DNA of 64,000 bases from the NCBI GenBank assembly GCA_003508835.1, contig PUFA01000066.1, forward strand, positions 7,396,501 to 7,460,500, in the 5' to 3' direction. The notes beneath the pieces were generated by a model. The model saw only the letters and a program-made list of their open reading frames with translations, was not told where the DNA came from and searched no databases. Made by a program: the position numbers and the translations under genes. Numbering within the stretch: the stretch's first letter is position 1; each line of letters begins with the position of its first letter. The stretch is from Eonycteris spelaea (Eukaryota > Chordata > Mammalia > Chiroptera > Pteropodidae). Below, one piece after another: positions 1 through 12,780 of this stretch.

Positions 1-14
1 GACGATGATGATGT

Positions 15-255
15 GGTAACAGTGATAATGACGGCTTATATTTATGGAGCACTTACTATGGGCCAGGCCCCATCCTGAGCTCCTTATATATACATTAACT
101 CACTTCATCCTCCCGACAACCTGTGAGGTAGGTACTTTACCATCCCCAGCTTAAGCCAGAGAAACGAGGCCCGGAGAGACTGATTACGTGCCCGAGATCG
201 CACAGCTGACGGTGGCAGAACGCGGGTGCGAACCCAGGAATTCTGGCTGCGGGGC
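15..255 (+). repeat. MIR SINE
   Basis: Contains the MIR core GAGCACTTACTATGGGCCAG, then AGGTAGGTACTTTACCAT and a 3' part with GCACAGCTGACGGTGGCAGA and CGAACCCAGG. Near full length, sense strand. Confidence 0.85.
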
Positions 256-1514
256 ACATGCTATTACCCACTGCAAACACCGAAGTGAGTGGCGCCTGCG
301 GCTGGGAGGCTGGGCCACTCTCGGGAAGGTCTTCTTGCTTCGGGACCTGACGCTGAGGCCTGAACCAGTCTTTTGAAAGAGGCACCAAACCAACTCCATT
401 AAACATGGTAGAAGCGACTGGTCATCGGAAGCCCTGTGGCTATGGGACGATCGCCCAAGAGGTTCTCGACCACAGATTTGGTGACTGCTCCTCTCTGCCT
501 GCCCCCCCACCCCGCTGTTTTCTTTCTAGGATTTACCTTGTCTGGACAACATGCTAATGAGTTAACTGAGAAGGTCTGAATTCATGGTAGTGTTTCTTAA
601 TGAAATCCATTTGCTCGATAGGAAAAGCTGGCACTGGTGAGTAAACCCGAGTCACAGGACCGAGCAGGGATGCTGAGTGGCACTGAAATGATTCAGTTCA
701 AGCGGCTGTCCAGCCACCAGCATCACCGCCACATGTAGGATTAACAAGACAGTTCCAAAGCATGTGGGAACGCTTTTCAAGGTCATCAGAAGAAAGCAGT
801 AATAGAGGTGGAAAGAACACTGCTTCCTCTGCTGCCCGCCCCCGCCCAGGGACGAGGGGATGGCTCCCGCGTCACCGTGAACTTAAGTGGCACCTAACTT
901 TGTCAAAAGGCAGGTGGGCTGAGCACGGGCAGGGAGCAAGCGAGGAAAATTTAGCAATGTCCTCGCAAGACCCTCATCAAAGCTACAAGTCCCATTCGCT
1001 CTATTTTTATTCAGCAGCAAATCAGGAGTTCCAGAAAAATACCAGGAACAAGGATTTCTGCTTTAAGAACCCAAAACTCTGAAGCTGAGTCAGGGAAGGG
1101 GTGGGTGGCAGGGTGGGAATGAAGTCACCGAAATACGAAGATCCTCGTTGACGTCTATTACACGAAACTCGCGTCTCTTTCCCTTTTTCCTGATTATAGA
1201 ATAACCGCTACCTTACAAAACAATTCAGACATTTCAGAAAAACAGAATACAGAAGTCCAAGTGCCCCAAAATATAATCTACTAACATAAGATTATGTGAC
1301 ACAACTGGCCTTTTTTCACCCAAAGTGTACCCGGCAGTGTTTCCACTGTACATATGGAAAATATTGATTGAATCATTTTTGTAATGGAGAATATTTGAGT
1401 GTTTGACCTTTTTTTTTTGCTTTTCCAAACAGTGAGGCAATGAAATAATGCTGTGCTGATTTTTATGGGTGTGAATTATTTGAGAGAGACGTTTGCTGTC
1501 ACTGGAGGCCTTAG

Positions 1515-1640
1515 AAATAATGATTGCATCTTACCCCCATTTTTCAGGTGAGCAAACTGAGGCTCAGACAGGCTCAGAAACATGCTCAATCACAGGGCCA
1601 GGAAGTGAGGGGCTGGGACGCAAACCCAGGCATCTGGAGA
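1515..1640 (+). repeat. MIR SINE fragment
   Basis: AGCAAACTGAGGCTCAGACA then CGCAAACCCAGGCATCTGG, typical of the MIR 3' half. Confidence 0.8.
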
Positions 1641-2344
1641 GGAAACGCCCACACTCAACCCATATAATTATTGCGACGATTCGGCAGCACTGGCTTGAGA
1701 AGGCAAGGACGGGGTGAGGGTGGGAGATGGAGCCCCGCGGGAGGTCAGGCACAGACCTGGGCAGAAGTACAAGCATGTGTGGGAAGAAAACATTAAAATT
1801 ACTAGCCTTTTCTGCTGGAAAGCTAAAACTGCCCCTGCAAGGCCGTACGCAACCCCCTGCACCATACCTCCACCACGGGCCTTCGGGGGAACGGTCAGGT
1901 GAGGAAAGCTGAACCAGCCGACTGCCGAGAGGCCTCAGACACAGCAACGACAGAAATAAACACATCTTCCTCAATGTCGCAGATATACAGGTGACCTGGG
2001 AGGCAGGACAGTGGTTGCAGTTAGATCTCCAGCCTCCACATCCGGACAGCTGGAGCTGAGGCCTCAGCTTCCCTCCAAGACTAGCAGCGGCCTGAGCAGT
2101 CACTACCTCAGTCCTCCTCTGTCCAGTGGGGATTTGAACGACACTTGCTCCTGCGACGTTCTGCATGTGAAATAAGGACCCCGTGCCCAGTAATTAATGA
2201 TACCCCTATGATTTTTGCCATTGCTGACTCTGCCTTGTGAACATGCTCCCAGGCTCTGTCCTCACACGCGATGAACACTCAGCTGCCGTGCCTGGACATT
2301 GCGGCTCGCCCCCTGGTCATAAGTGGCTGGGCCCCACAGGGCCT

Positions 2345-2525
2345 CTGAGGACCAGAGGCTGGCTCTGCCCACCAACTGTTTGGGTGACTTGGGCAAGAGT
2401 CTCAACCTCTCTGAGCCTCGGTTTCCTTGTATGGAAAACAGGGCTCGTGATAGACACGCACCCCCACAGAACTGAGATAAGAATCAAATGAATAGCACTT
2501 AGTGCTGTGCAAGGCATGTGGCAGA
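2345..2525 (-). repeat. MIR SINE
   Basis: GTGACTTGGGCAAGAGTCTC and CTCTGAGCCTCGGTTTCC are the MIR reverse-complement signature. Confidence 0.85.
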
Positions 2526-2554
2526 CAGCCTTAGATGTTAACTATTCATGTCAC

Positions 2555-2790
2555 GATGGATCCATTTGACCAAGTTGTTTGCACACCTACTGCATACCAG
2601 GCAGTGTTCTAAGTGCTTCAGATACAGTAGTGAACAGACACACCCTGCCTTGCAGAGATTAGGTTCTAGGGGGAAGGCAAATAATAAACAAGTAAATATA
2701 ACGTGGGGTAGGGAGTTGCAATGAAGAGCATTCAAGCAGGGTGGGGTCTGCTGATACAGGGTGATTAAGGAAAGGGGTGACAGTGAGCTG
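2555..2790 (-). repeat. L2 LINE fragment
   Basis: ACCTACTGCATACCAGGCAG then TAGTGAACAGACA and AGATTAGGTTCTAGG follow the antisense L2 3' end. A related piece with GTGCAAAGGCCCTGAGACGG at 3215-3235 suggests the element continues to about 3320. Confidence 0.75.
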
Positions 2791-3169
2791 GTCACCAAAT
2801 GTTATGGGTCCTCCTTCCGTACCCCTGTGACTTGCGTTGGCTGATGAAATGTGAGTGGCAGGGACAGGCATCACTTTCAAATGGAACTGCAAAACCACTG
2901 TGTGATTCACCACGTCCCTTCCCGCTGCCACCGCCACTGCGACCGTGGAAACACAGGCAGAGACGGAGCCTCTGTCAGCCTGGGCCTCGGAACCATGACC
3001 AGAGCCCCCTGGCGATGACACCGGATGTGTAACATGTGTGAGAAATGAACCTTCACTGTGCCTGGACACGTAAAGTTGGAGCTGTTACTGCAACATAATT
3101 GAGCCTGATCCCAAAGTCCTGTGTCTCACGGGGCCCTTGAGCAGAAGCATCGAGGAACCGAGAGCACAA

Positions 3170-3320
3170 GCCGCAGGGCTCTGCGGGAAAGGTGCTGCCG
3201 ACTGAGGGAATGGCGGGTGCAAAGGCCCTGAGACGGGAGTGGTACTGGTGTATTTCACGAATGAGAGGAGGGTCTTGTGGCCCCAGCAGCAGGAGGGTGT
3301 CAAGAGATGGAGTTAGAGAT
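3170..3320 (-). repeat. L2 LINE fragment (upstream part)
   Basis: GGTGCAAAGGCCCTGAGACG is the antisense of the L2 phrase around agggcctttgcacc. It probably belongs to the copy at 2555-2790. Confidence 0.55.
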
Positions 3321-4039
3321 GTTGGGGGAGGGGGAGACTGATAATGTCCTCGTGGGACATTGTAAGGCCAGCACAATGATTATAGGTGGGAGGGGGGTGT
3401 CTCCAAACCAACCGGCACACCTGTCCTCCCCTACCTGTTTCCAACACTGCCTTTAAAAAGGAACAAGAAGGTGCGGCTGCTGGTGCCCACCCACCCTCCA
3501 CACCGGCAATGGGCGGAGCATCCTGCTCACCCTCCTCCACCCAGGGGCGCTCCTCCTCCCTGGCTGGGGACCTTCCAGCTGGCTTCACGTTTGGCTGCAG
3601 GTCCTCGTTTGTGTGGGCGTTGGGGAGACTTTCCAAGCTGCTCCTTCGGAGTCTGTTTATGAAGATGACTCTGCGTGAGCCTCCAGGGCTGTCCCGTTGG
3701 TCCAAGCATCTGTTCAGCGGGTCTCTATTTATTTCTCCAGTAAACAGCCGGAGCAAAGGCAGAGTTCTGCGGCGTTTCCACGACCCCCGCTGCTGGTGCC
3801 AAGACCTAACAGAATGCAGAGACGACCAGGGCGAAGCGAGGGCCCCGTGATCTGGGCGGAACAGAACCTCCGGAACCTCCAGGCACAAGCTGCGTCCTTG
3901 CTGCAGGCCCCTGTGGCACCTGAGGCACGGACGGAGCTGGCCACCGCAGCGGACATCTGCTGGCTCTGTCCCACCAGCATGTTCCCCCTTCTGCTGCCCA
4001 GAGCAACTCCCAGAGACCCCAAAGGGTCTCAGTCCGGTG

Positions 4040-4490
4040 TGTTTCAAGGTAGACCTGATGTCCCTGATCTGGGTCCCCTTGTACTCCACATCCAGGAAGA
4101 GGTACATGGTTGAAGTACAGCCACTGAATTTCTTACCTCCTCCTGGCCTTTGCGACTCGCTGGCAGCAGTCATGTGACTCAAGCTGGTCCAATGCACAGG
4201 AGAACCATGCAGGAAAGGTGGGGTCTCTCTGTTCAGGCTGCTAACGTGGCAGGATGTGAGTTCGCTGCTGCCGGTGACCATCTCAGCCACCACACGGGAG
4301 TAGCCTGCCTGAGAACGAACAAGACACAGAAAAAAGCAAAGTGGAGGGATGGAAAGACACAGATTTCTGAAAGTAATACCTGAGCTCCTGGATCCAGCCA
4401 AGCCTAAAGTCCCTAAATTTAGAGGTTAAGTAGTTTGGGTGGTTTCCTGTCACTCACAATCAGTGGCGCACCAACCCACTTGCACACACA
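4040..4490 (+). repeat. Ancient LTR-like repeat, probably MLT1 group
   Basis: The stretch with GAGCTCCTGGATCCAGCCAA, GCCTAAAGTCCC and later GGTTTCCTGTCACTCACAAT has the order of an old LTR-type repeat known from many mammalian loci. The family name is uncertain. Confidence 0.45.
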
Positions 4491-4724
4491 CATCAGTAGA
4501 TAGATATGAGAAAGTGGGGTGTGCTGACGGAATGAACACTGGGCAGGATGGAAAATGAGAGTAGCTGAGTGTGTGAGCAGAGGGCAGGGAGGCTGGAGAG
4601 TTTTGTGCTTGTGGGGGCTTTCTGTGACCCTCAGCATAAATGCCAAAGTCCTCCCCATGACCTCCATGGCCCTCTTGGGCCCCGTCTGCTCTTCTTCCCT
4701 CTGGCCACATAGCCTCTACCCGTC

Positions 4725-5225
4725 TTCTATGCTGTGTGACAAATTACCCAGTTTAGCAGTTTAAAACAGCATCTGTCTATTAGCTCGCAGTCCTGCAGGC
4801 TGGAAGTCCAGCACAGTGCGGCTCTCTGCTCAGGCCAAAATCGAGGTGTTAGCTGGCTGTGTTCCTATCTGGAGTGAAGGTTCTCTTCTGAGCTCATTCC
4901 TGTAATCGGCAGGATTCAATTCCTTGTGGTTGTAGGATTAGAGTCCCCATTCTCTTGATGATTTTTAGCCAGCGGCAGCTCTTAGAGACCATCTTGTCAC
5001 ATGGCTCCCTCATCTTCACCAGCAACACACAGCGAATGTTTCTCATGCTTCCAGGCCCTCTGCCTCCTCGTCCTGCCTCTAGCCAGAGAAAACTCTCTGC
5101 TCTTAAAGAGCTCACCTCATTAGGTTAGGCACACCTTGCACCTCAAGGTCAACTGATTGGGGACTTTAATTAAAAATGCCGAGTCCCTTCAGGCAGCACC
5201 TGAAGTCACATTTGGCTGAATAATA
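4725..5225 (-). repeat. Ancient MaLR/MLT1-like LTR
   Basis: GTGTGACAAATTACCCAGTT, then GCAGTCCTGCAGGCTGGAAG, and GATTGGGGACTTTAATTA towards the end follow the antisense layout of MLT1-type LTRs. Subfamily not assigned. Confidence 0.5.
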
Positions 5226-5254
5226 AGAGGATGGGGCTCTCTTGGGGACTGGCT

Positions 5255-5640
5255 TTAGAAGTCTGCCATCCACAACTTCTTTGTCCTTCAAACATCGCAG
5301 TCAACGCTCCCCATCAAAGCGTTACACTTGCTGTTCCCTCCTCCAAGAAAGCTCTGGCCACAGGTGGCCCCTGGCTCACCCCCTCACTTTATGCAGGGTC
5401 TACGTGCAAGTGCCCCATCCTCAAGAAGCCTCCTCTGACTACCCGACAGAAACACCACCCCCATCGCCTTCGAGCCCCTTAACCCTGCTTTGTTTTTCTA
5501 CAGAGCTTATGTGCTAGTAGAGATTAAACAAAGACAGCTCTGTCTCCCCTGCTGGGCTATAAGCCCTGAGGACAGGGACTTGACATTATTTGCAGAACCT
5601 GGCACAGAGTAGATGCTCAATAAATATTTGTTGAATGAAA
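5255..5640 (+). repeat. L2 LINE 3' end
   Basis: CTTGCTGTTCCCTCCTCCAA then GAGGACAGGGACTTGAC and ATGCTCAATAAATATTTGTT, the sense L2 3' terminus. Confidence 0.88.
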
Positions 5641-5739
5641 GAAGGAACACGTTTGTTAAATTTCTTTAATGGCCTTCCATAGTCACTCTGAGGTCTTTCC
5701 CAGGCTTATCTGCCAGCCCTGGGCTTCTGGGAGGCAGAG

Positions 5740-5915
5740 TGAGGCTGAGACTGAGAGCTCAGGCGTCGGAGCCAGGCGGGCTGCGTTCACATCTTGGGGG
5801 TCAGCCCTTCTTCCCTCGAGTCTGTTTCTTCATCTGGGACACAGAGAACCTATCTCAAGGGTGTCTGTGGGTGCTAAATGAAATAGTTCAGGTAAAGTGC
5901 CTGGCATCCAAATCA
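5740..5915 (-). repeat. MIR SINE
   Basis: CTGTTTCTTCATCTGGGACA and GGTGCTAAATGAAATAG match the antisense MIR pattern. Confidence 0.7.
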
Positions 5916-5944
5916 GAATCATAAGGTGGCACGGTTTGACACCC

Positions 5945-7020
5945 TCAGAGAAAGCAAAGAGTCAAAAACACTGACATTATCAAGGGTTGGCAGGGATGGG
6001 TGCAACGGGGACTCCGCTGGGAGTGTGCCATCACTGCAATCGCTTTAGAGATTCTTTGGAAAAATCTATTGCAGGCGAAGATGTGCATGCCTTGTGTCCT
6101 GCCACATCACCAATATACAACCCCTATGTCAACAGGATCTTTCAGCACAGACTCACAGATGCGACTAGCAATACAGCATCAGCTGATCGACTGCCAGACA
6201 CTGAAGCACTTTACTAAACAAGCTCATCTCCATCCCCACTTTACAGTGGAGAAATGAAGGCTCAGAGATGCATAAATCACTTCCACAAGATCGCACAGCT
6301 GGGAAGTGGCAAAGTTCTCACCTGCATCCTGGTGGTGGATAGGGCAGGAAGGGTCAGGGGAGAGGAAGGAGAAAAAAGGAAAATGACAGGGCAGACTAAA
6401 TGGCAGCATCAACACATCTCAAAGAGTACTCTCTTCTGCAAAATGCTAAACGTAAAGCTACCACATGACTCAGAATCTCACTGCCAGGTACAATACCTAA
6501 GAGAAATAAAAACACATATCCATGTAAACACTTGGACATGAATGTTGCAGCAACATAATTCATAACAGTGGAAACAACCTAAGTGTCCATCAACTCATGA
6601 ATGGATAAATAAAATGTGGAATACCCATTCGGTGGAACGTTACTTGGCCATAAAAAGGAACGAAGCACGGATACATGCTACGATGTGGATGAACTTTGAA
6701 AACGTTATGCCGTGTGAAAGAAGTCAGTCACAAAAGGTCATACATCATATGATTCCATTTGTATGACCTGTCCATAATAGGCAAATCTACAAAAACAAAA
6801 GTGGATTATTGGTTGTCAGTGGCTGGGGGAAGGAGAGAATGAGAAGTGACTGCTAATAGGTACAGGGGTTTTGGGGGAGGAGGGGGAACAAAAGATTCTA
6901 AAACTAGATTGCGATGATGGTTTCGCAACTCTGTGACTATATTAAAAACCAATGAATGAATACTTTAAAAGGGCAAATTTTATGACATGTGAATTAAATC
7001 TCAATAAAGCTGTTTTCAAA
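5945..7020 (+). repeat. L1 (L1M-type) 3' end, interrupted by a MIR
   Basis: 5945-6120 reads as upstream L1 sequence. 6415-7020 contains GTGTCCATCAACTCATGAAT, TACTTGGCCATAAAAAGGAA and GATGTGGATGAACTTTGAAA, classic L1 3'-end phrases, ending in AATCTCAATAAAGCTG. 6170-6330 is MIR (CCCACTTTACAGTGGAGAAA). Confidence 0.85.
6170..6330 (+). repeat. MIR SINE between two L1 segments
   Basis: CACTTTACAGTGGAGAAATG and GATCGCACAGCTGGGAAGTG, sense MIR. Confidence 0.75.
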
Positions 7021-7189
7021 ATGCATTCTGAGGATCTCTGCTTTTCTGAGTGTTCATAGGAGAGGGCAAAAAAAGTTGGCAAATGTGGGTTACACCAATT
7101 CAAATCAGTACGTAAATGAATAAGATTTTTGCTGCGGTGCTTTTCAGAGCCTTCAATTTACAGAAATGCATGGCACTACTAAGAGGAAC

Positions 7190-7400
7190 ATGTTCTGATA
7201 ACAGGTAATGCTTGAGCATTCACAATGTGCCAGGCAAACATTAACTCGTTTACTTCTCACAATAACACCACGAAGTAGGTACTATTATTATCCCCAATTC
7301 ACAAACGAAGAAACTGAGGCACTGACAGGTTGAGAATCTTGTCTAAGATGATATAGCTAGCAAGTAGCAAAGTCAAGGTTTGAATTTGACTAGTCTTGGG
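7190..7400 (+). repeat. MIR SINE
   Basis: CACAATGTGCCAGGCAAACA, GAAGTAGGTACTATTATTAT and GAAGAAACTGAGGCACTGAC. Confidence 0.88.
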
Positions 7401-7489
7401 ATTCGTGGTAGACTGCCTATCTTGATGTAGTACACAGCATTTCCAAAACATGTTTGACCACAAATTACTTTAATCAAAGAATCCCAAAA

Positions 7490-8250
7490 CATCTGTCTTC
7501 TCTCCAGCCTCTCACTTGGACAAGTGAAGTTGCTTTCTCCAGTCTCACCACCTGCATCCTCCCTCCCTGCGATCCATTCTCCTTTCTTAATGCAGATTTT
7601 GCATCACTCCCTTGCTTCAGACTCTCCGATGGCCTCCCGCCATCTTTAGACCAGGCTTTCTCAACCTTGGCACTAGTGACATCTGGGATCGGCTCCTTCT
7701 CTACTAGGGGGCTGCCCTGTGCACTGCAGAATTTTGAATAGCCATGGCCTCTACCCACTAGATGTCAGTAGCACTTCCTGCCCCAGACATTGGTGAATGT
7801 CCCAATAGAGACAGAATCACTCCAGTTGGAGACACTGCTTCAGACTAAAGTCTCAATTCCTCACCTTATCTGACAGGCCCCTGATGGTCTGGCCCTTGCT
7901 AACTTCCTCTCTGAGCACCTTGCTGGACTCATGCCCTCCAGCAACACTGGCCTATCTGATCTTCAAGCTCTCTGAGTACATCCTCCTCAGGACCTTTCCA
8001 CATGCTCCTCCCCCATCCCATGCCTGGCTCGTCCTCACTATTTAGGTTTCTTCTGTCCACCTTCTTTGCTGTTTCCTGGACAGCCACTCCCTCTCCTAAA
8101 ACCCAGACTCATTTCCTTGTAACGCACTGCTGCTGAATTCATGTCAGGTGTTTGTTTCTGTCTTTACAATCTGAGCGCCGCACCAGCAGTGTGTGCATCT
8201 TGCTGATCTTGCTCTTTGTTGAATCTCTAGAGCTAAGGGTGCTGGGCCCC
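7490..8250 (+). repeat. L2 LINE split by MER20
   Basis: L2 sense text runs 7490-7651 (CAGACTCTCCGATGGCCTCC) and resumes after MER20 at 7846 (AAAGTCTCAATTCCTCACCT, CTGATGGTCTGGCCCTTGCT) to about 8250. Confidence 0.8.
7652..7837 (-). mobile_element. MER20 hAT DNA transposon with visible target-site duplication
   Basis: CAGGCTTTCTCAACCTTGGC at the left end and GGAGACACTG at the right. Interior CTCTACCCACTAGATGTCAG is diagnostic. Flanked by CTTTAGAC (7644-7651) and CTTCAGAC (7838-7845), an 8-bp hAT-type duplication with one mismatch. Confidence 0.88.
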
Positions 8251-9354
8251 AGGAAGGTGCCTGTCTCCATGGGCTGGATGAATCACTGATTTGTCACCGT
8301 GTAAACCGGGAAGCCTTCTGCTGCCTGTGCACACTAAAGGCAGGGACATGGAGGGGAAAACACCTTAGGAGTTTTCATCACCTTGGCTTTGGGCACCAAA
8401 TGTGCCTTCTGGTCTTTTGTAAAAGGTCTCTTTCTATCAAAACCAATTCCAAGAAGTCTATAAAATGGAAAACAAACAATAAAAGAAGAAAAAACAACAG
8501 CAGAGGGGGAGGACAGGAATGACTTTCAATATTTTCAAAGACTCCTTAAATTAAAGCAAGTCTCTGTTTAGTGTTGACTGATTTTTCAAGTAAAGTAGAG
8601 ACTAGACATCGGAGCAGGACTGGAAAACAGTTGTGGTGGTGTGTCTCTAGGTCATGGCTTTAGCAATTCCAACAAAGGGGGCTGGGCAGAGCGGGCAACT
8701 AGCAGCCCAGTTGGGGTGTGAGGGAGAAAGAAATAAAAAGCAGAGAGGATGAGTCAGGCTGGCCTGCGGCAAGATGCCACCCTGCATGCTAGCAAGCAGA
8801 GACAGAACCAGGCTGAGGACCCTTCTCTGAAAACCCACAGGACAGCGCGATGCGGTGGAGAGGGACCAGGGCTTCCAAAGCTGTCCCCAGATCCCCTCCT
8901 CTGGGCTGTTCTTCTGTGCGGGGATTCTGCTGAGCACAACTGAGCCTCCTGCCTTGGCTTCTTCTGTTAACGAGAGGCTCAGGCTCGCCTGGAACTTCTC
9001 GACCTAGAGGCCCAGCCATAGAGGGCCTGAAAGGTTCTACTGAGGGTCCCAAATATTTCAAACCACCTGTAAAATACTTTCACTAAAGGAAAAAAATCAA
9101 ACCGGAAAGAGGCAAGCCCTTAAATCTAAATATCAATTTACAGGAACTACCAAGGAAGGAAAAACACATCACATGACACCACAGGGATGCAAAACACAAA
9201 CTCTCAATGCACAAAACTCTCTGGGACAAATGGCTCAGTGTCTTCAACAAAGAGACTGCAGGGAAAGAAAAGAGGGGGACCTACAGAATTCAGGAGATTA
9301 AGGGACTTATCAACCGACAGTCATGAATGGATAGACCTTATCTGCACTTTGACA

Positions 9355-10010
9355 AGAAAAACCTGCAATGAGAACAACTTATAAAAACAATTCATGAAAT
9401 AGCTGGGGACATTTAGTATGCAGGTTCCTCAAAAAACTGAGAATTAAATGTCCATATGATCCACTGATCCCTCTTCTGGTATTTACTCAAAAAACCGGAA
9501 GACATTTATCCACGTGCCCCAATGTTCACAGCAGCTTTGGTCACAGCGGCCAGGACACAGAAGCAACTCATGTGTCCTACAACAGGTGATGGATAAGGAA
9601 GCTGTGGTACATATACACAATGGAATATTACTCAGCCATAGGAAAAGATGAAATACTGCCATTTGTGACAACATGAATGGATCTCAAGATAATCATGCTA
9701 AGCAAAATAAGTCAGAAAATGTTGAAAATCACAAGTTATCACTCATACGTGGGATATAAACTGAAAGCAACAAACAAGCACAACAGAGACTCATGGACAC
9801 ACAAAGTGTCCACGCCAAGGGGTTACCAGAGGGAAGAGGGGGAAGGTAGATAGGGATAAAAGGGGTCAAATATTTGGTAACAGAAGGAAATCTAACTTTG
9901 GATGATAGACACACAATGCAAATATATCGATTTGGCTGTTGACTGATACACTTAGATCTTATTTGATTTTGTTAATGTCACCTGATAATTTTTAATAAAA
10001 AAAAAACATT
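9355..10010 (+). repeat. L1 LINE 3' end with poly(A)
   Basis: TGGAATATTACTCAGCCATA, AACATGAATGGATCTCAAGA and AAGTTATCACTCATACGTGG are L1 3'-end phrases. It ends TTTAATAAAAAAAAAAC near 10007. It looks younger than the other L1 fragments here. Confidence 0.88.
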
Positions 10011-10499
10011 GGGACTGGATTTCAACAGTGATGGAACTATTTGGTGATATTAAAGATGATTGTGACTGATAGTTTTGGTACTATGACAAATAATATGATG
10101 GTTATTTCTATGAGTCTTTTTTTTTTTTTTTCAGAAATACATTTCAAATACTTATGGATGAATAATACGATGCCTAGGATTTGGTTCCAAATGATCATCT
10201 GGAGGGAGGCTGGAAGGTGATGGATACAGACGAAAGAAGTTGGCTATGGAATAAGACAGACCAGTCCTGGAAGCCGGCGTTGAATCCATGGTAACATATT
10301 ATGGTACTTTTTTCTCATGCCTTCATCAATAATATGACCCACAAGCTTGCAAATAATGTGGTGATCTTATTAAAATTCAATTTAACTTTCTTTTATTTGC
10401 TTTATATCAAAGAGTCAGCTATATAAATCACTGATTATGAAAAATGGGCAAATTAATTCATCAAGACTAAATTACCCTGACTTTGAGGCAACATCATAT

Positions 10500-10690
10500 G
10501 ATGACTCAGAGCAGGAAAACTCTTCCTGTCTGTTTTGTCATTTGTATCTATGACACTCAGCAATTTTATTTATAATTCTCAGAGCCTCAACTTTCTCCCC
10601 TGTAAAATGGGAGGAAGTAAACCAGATTTTATGTGTGGAGTGCTTGGCCCAGTATCTGACCGCCAGCAAACTGCAGTGACTATTATGACC
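10500..10690 (-). repeat. MIR SINE
   Basis: CAGAGCCTCAACTTTCTCCC then CTGTAAAATGGGAGG, antisense MIR. Confidence 0.75.
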
Positions 10691-10811
10691 AGTGGCAGCA
10701 ATACCAGAAGAACGTAGAAGAAGGTATTATTCACAGAAAAAATTATGCTTCTTCAAGTATGTGTAGAACGATTCTGGAATATTACAAATAGATAACAGAT
10801 AATCTCCCAAG

Positions 10812-11150
10812 AGTCATTTATTCATTCAACAAACACTACTGAGTGCCTTCCATGTGCCAGGCACGGTAGACCTAAGGAGCACAGGGTGAGTCATCCCCTT
10901 CTCTCTTGGGGCAGACAGGGTAGAGGAATTTAGGCATGTTGAGACAGCGGGGAACCTGGGAACAAAACTTCCTTAAGGGTGGTCCAGGGAGATGTCCAGA
11001 TTGAGATCTGAAGGATACAGGAGAGTTAGCCAGGCTGGATGTGGGGTGGGAGGGCAGAGAGCAGGGAGAGAAAAAGGAGAGAGCATTCCAAGCTGCTAAG
11101 GGAAGGCCCTTGGGGCAAGAGGGAATAATTCCAGGTTCCCATGAATTGCA
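10812..11150 (-). repeat. L2 LINE 3' end
   Basis: ATTTATTCATTCAACAAACA, CTTCCATGTGCCAGGCACGG and, further on, GAGCATTCCAAGCTGCTAAG. Confidence 0.82.
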
Positions 11151-12334
11151 GAGTCCAGAGGAGACAGATCAAGGTAGGGCAGTGAGTGGTTGCAGAGAGA
11201 AGAGTTTCTTGTACTTTTACTTCATACCTTCTCAATTGTGTCAATATTTCATGAAAAACACGTATCATTCTTCTAATTTTTAAAAAGCTAAAAAAACACC
11301 CACAAAATAAAAACACCTCATAAAGTCCCAAGAAGAAAAGAAATTATTATGGCATTTTTTTTTTCTCTCAAGCATCCTATACCATGTTAAAATTCACTTA
11401 CATTTGCTAAAGAAGCCATCTCATTTAAATGTAACAAGCATGATATCCTCTCCTACCTGGTTTGGGGAAGGGCCTCTCCATCCTTCCTTGCATCTTTTCC
11501 TTTTTTTTGGTGAGTTAGACCTGGATACAGTAGTTGTGTCTAATATTTAAATTGCATAATTTAAGATGCAATTTCCAGCCCACATGGAGGCTCTGGCCTT
11601 CAGACAAGTTTCAGCACATAAAGCTGAGTTTGGAGGAAAGTGTGACTTGAGGAAAAGCTGTTCTTTTCCTAATTTAACGCAGCTTGAGCACTATCCCTGT
11701 GCTGAGTGAGCATGGCTGGCCCACAGAAAGAAAAAACTCAGTATCGTATGGGGACTGACCTGCTAAGTGGCACCTGCCAGTTTCATCTGCAATCTGTTGC
11801 TGGGGCAGGATACGTTTTTCTGGTTTCTTGGGGCTGCGGTTGACTTGGATGCTGAAGTGAAGCACACGGCTTGCGTGCAAGTTACCTGAGTGGAGCCGGA
11901 TACCTGGAGGCAGAGCTGCAGCTGCCTGGGAGGATGTGCTGACGCCTCCCACTTTGGTCTGCCTCAGTGGGAACCCCGACGAGGCCCTTTCAAGTCAGCA
12001 CCTTGTGGTTTCTCCCTGCAGGAATGCCAGGTTTATGATGCATTCGTTCCCTACACTGTTTTGATCCCCTCCCTGTGCCCCCGCCCAGCTCGGGCCCTTT
12101 CATTTCATGTTAGATCTAGTGAGGCTGCTGGCTCCTGGCTGAGTGTAGCACACACGTGATACAGAAGGGTCTGTCCTCACCAGAGACAGACAAATGGCCA
12201 GATGGTTTTAGTCCCAAGAGAGAGGTACCTTCTAGCATACAAGCCTCGTGGGTGTCACTGACTTGGCCTTTCCCTTCAAAGACCTTTATTTGTTCGCTCT
12301 TCATTGGGAATAAAGGAGAGCCCACCAGCTGCAA

Positions 12335-12620
12335 CACCCTCAACTGAAAGATGAGAAAACAGAGGCCAGAGGGATAATTTCATCACCAAAGAAGCCCCAC
12401 AAAATTATGGCACGGGCCCAGCCAGACCATCAGTGGTGCGTCATATCCTACTGGTAAGAGCTCAAATTTGGAGTTAAGATTTACCTTTCAGCTCCATCAC
12501 TTACCATAGTACAATCTTGCACAAATTGCTCAACCTCTCCAAGCCTCAGTTTCTCATCTGTGAAATGGGAATAAACATTTTTTTACCTCTTAAGAGTTAT
12601 TGATTTAAATACACTTCTCA
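12335..12620. repeat. MIR SINE fragments in both orientations
   Basis: 12335-12420 reads as sense MIR (ATGAGAAAACAGAGGCCAGA); 12440-12620 as antisense MIR (CTCAACCTCTCCAAGCCTCA, TCATCTGTGAAATGGGAATA). Confidence 0.7.
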
Positions 12621-12780
12621 CCCTGCCAACTTTATTGTTCAAGTGTTCACCTATTTATCCTAGTCCTCCATACCTCTCAGACAGGCAAGGACTCTGCCTA
12701 CCTTGTTCATAGCTGCGTCCTCAGTAACTAACTCTTCCTAGCACAAGGTAGGTGGGGGAAAGTATTTGTGATAATAGTAA
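12620..12780 (+). repeat. L2 LINE fragment
   Basis: AGACAGGCAAGGACTCTGCC then CTTGTTCATAGCTGCGTCCT, as in the sense L2 3' part. Confidence 0.6.

Noticed and set aside
3313..4401. 362-codon open frame on the - strand
   Set aside because: It overlaps an LTR-like repeat and unrelated sequence with no conserved domain.
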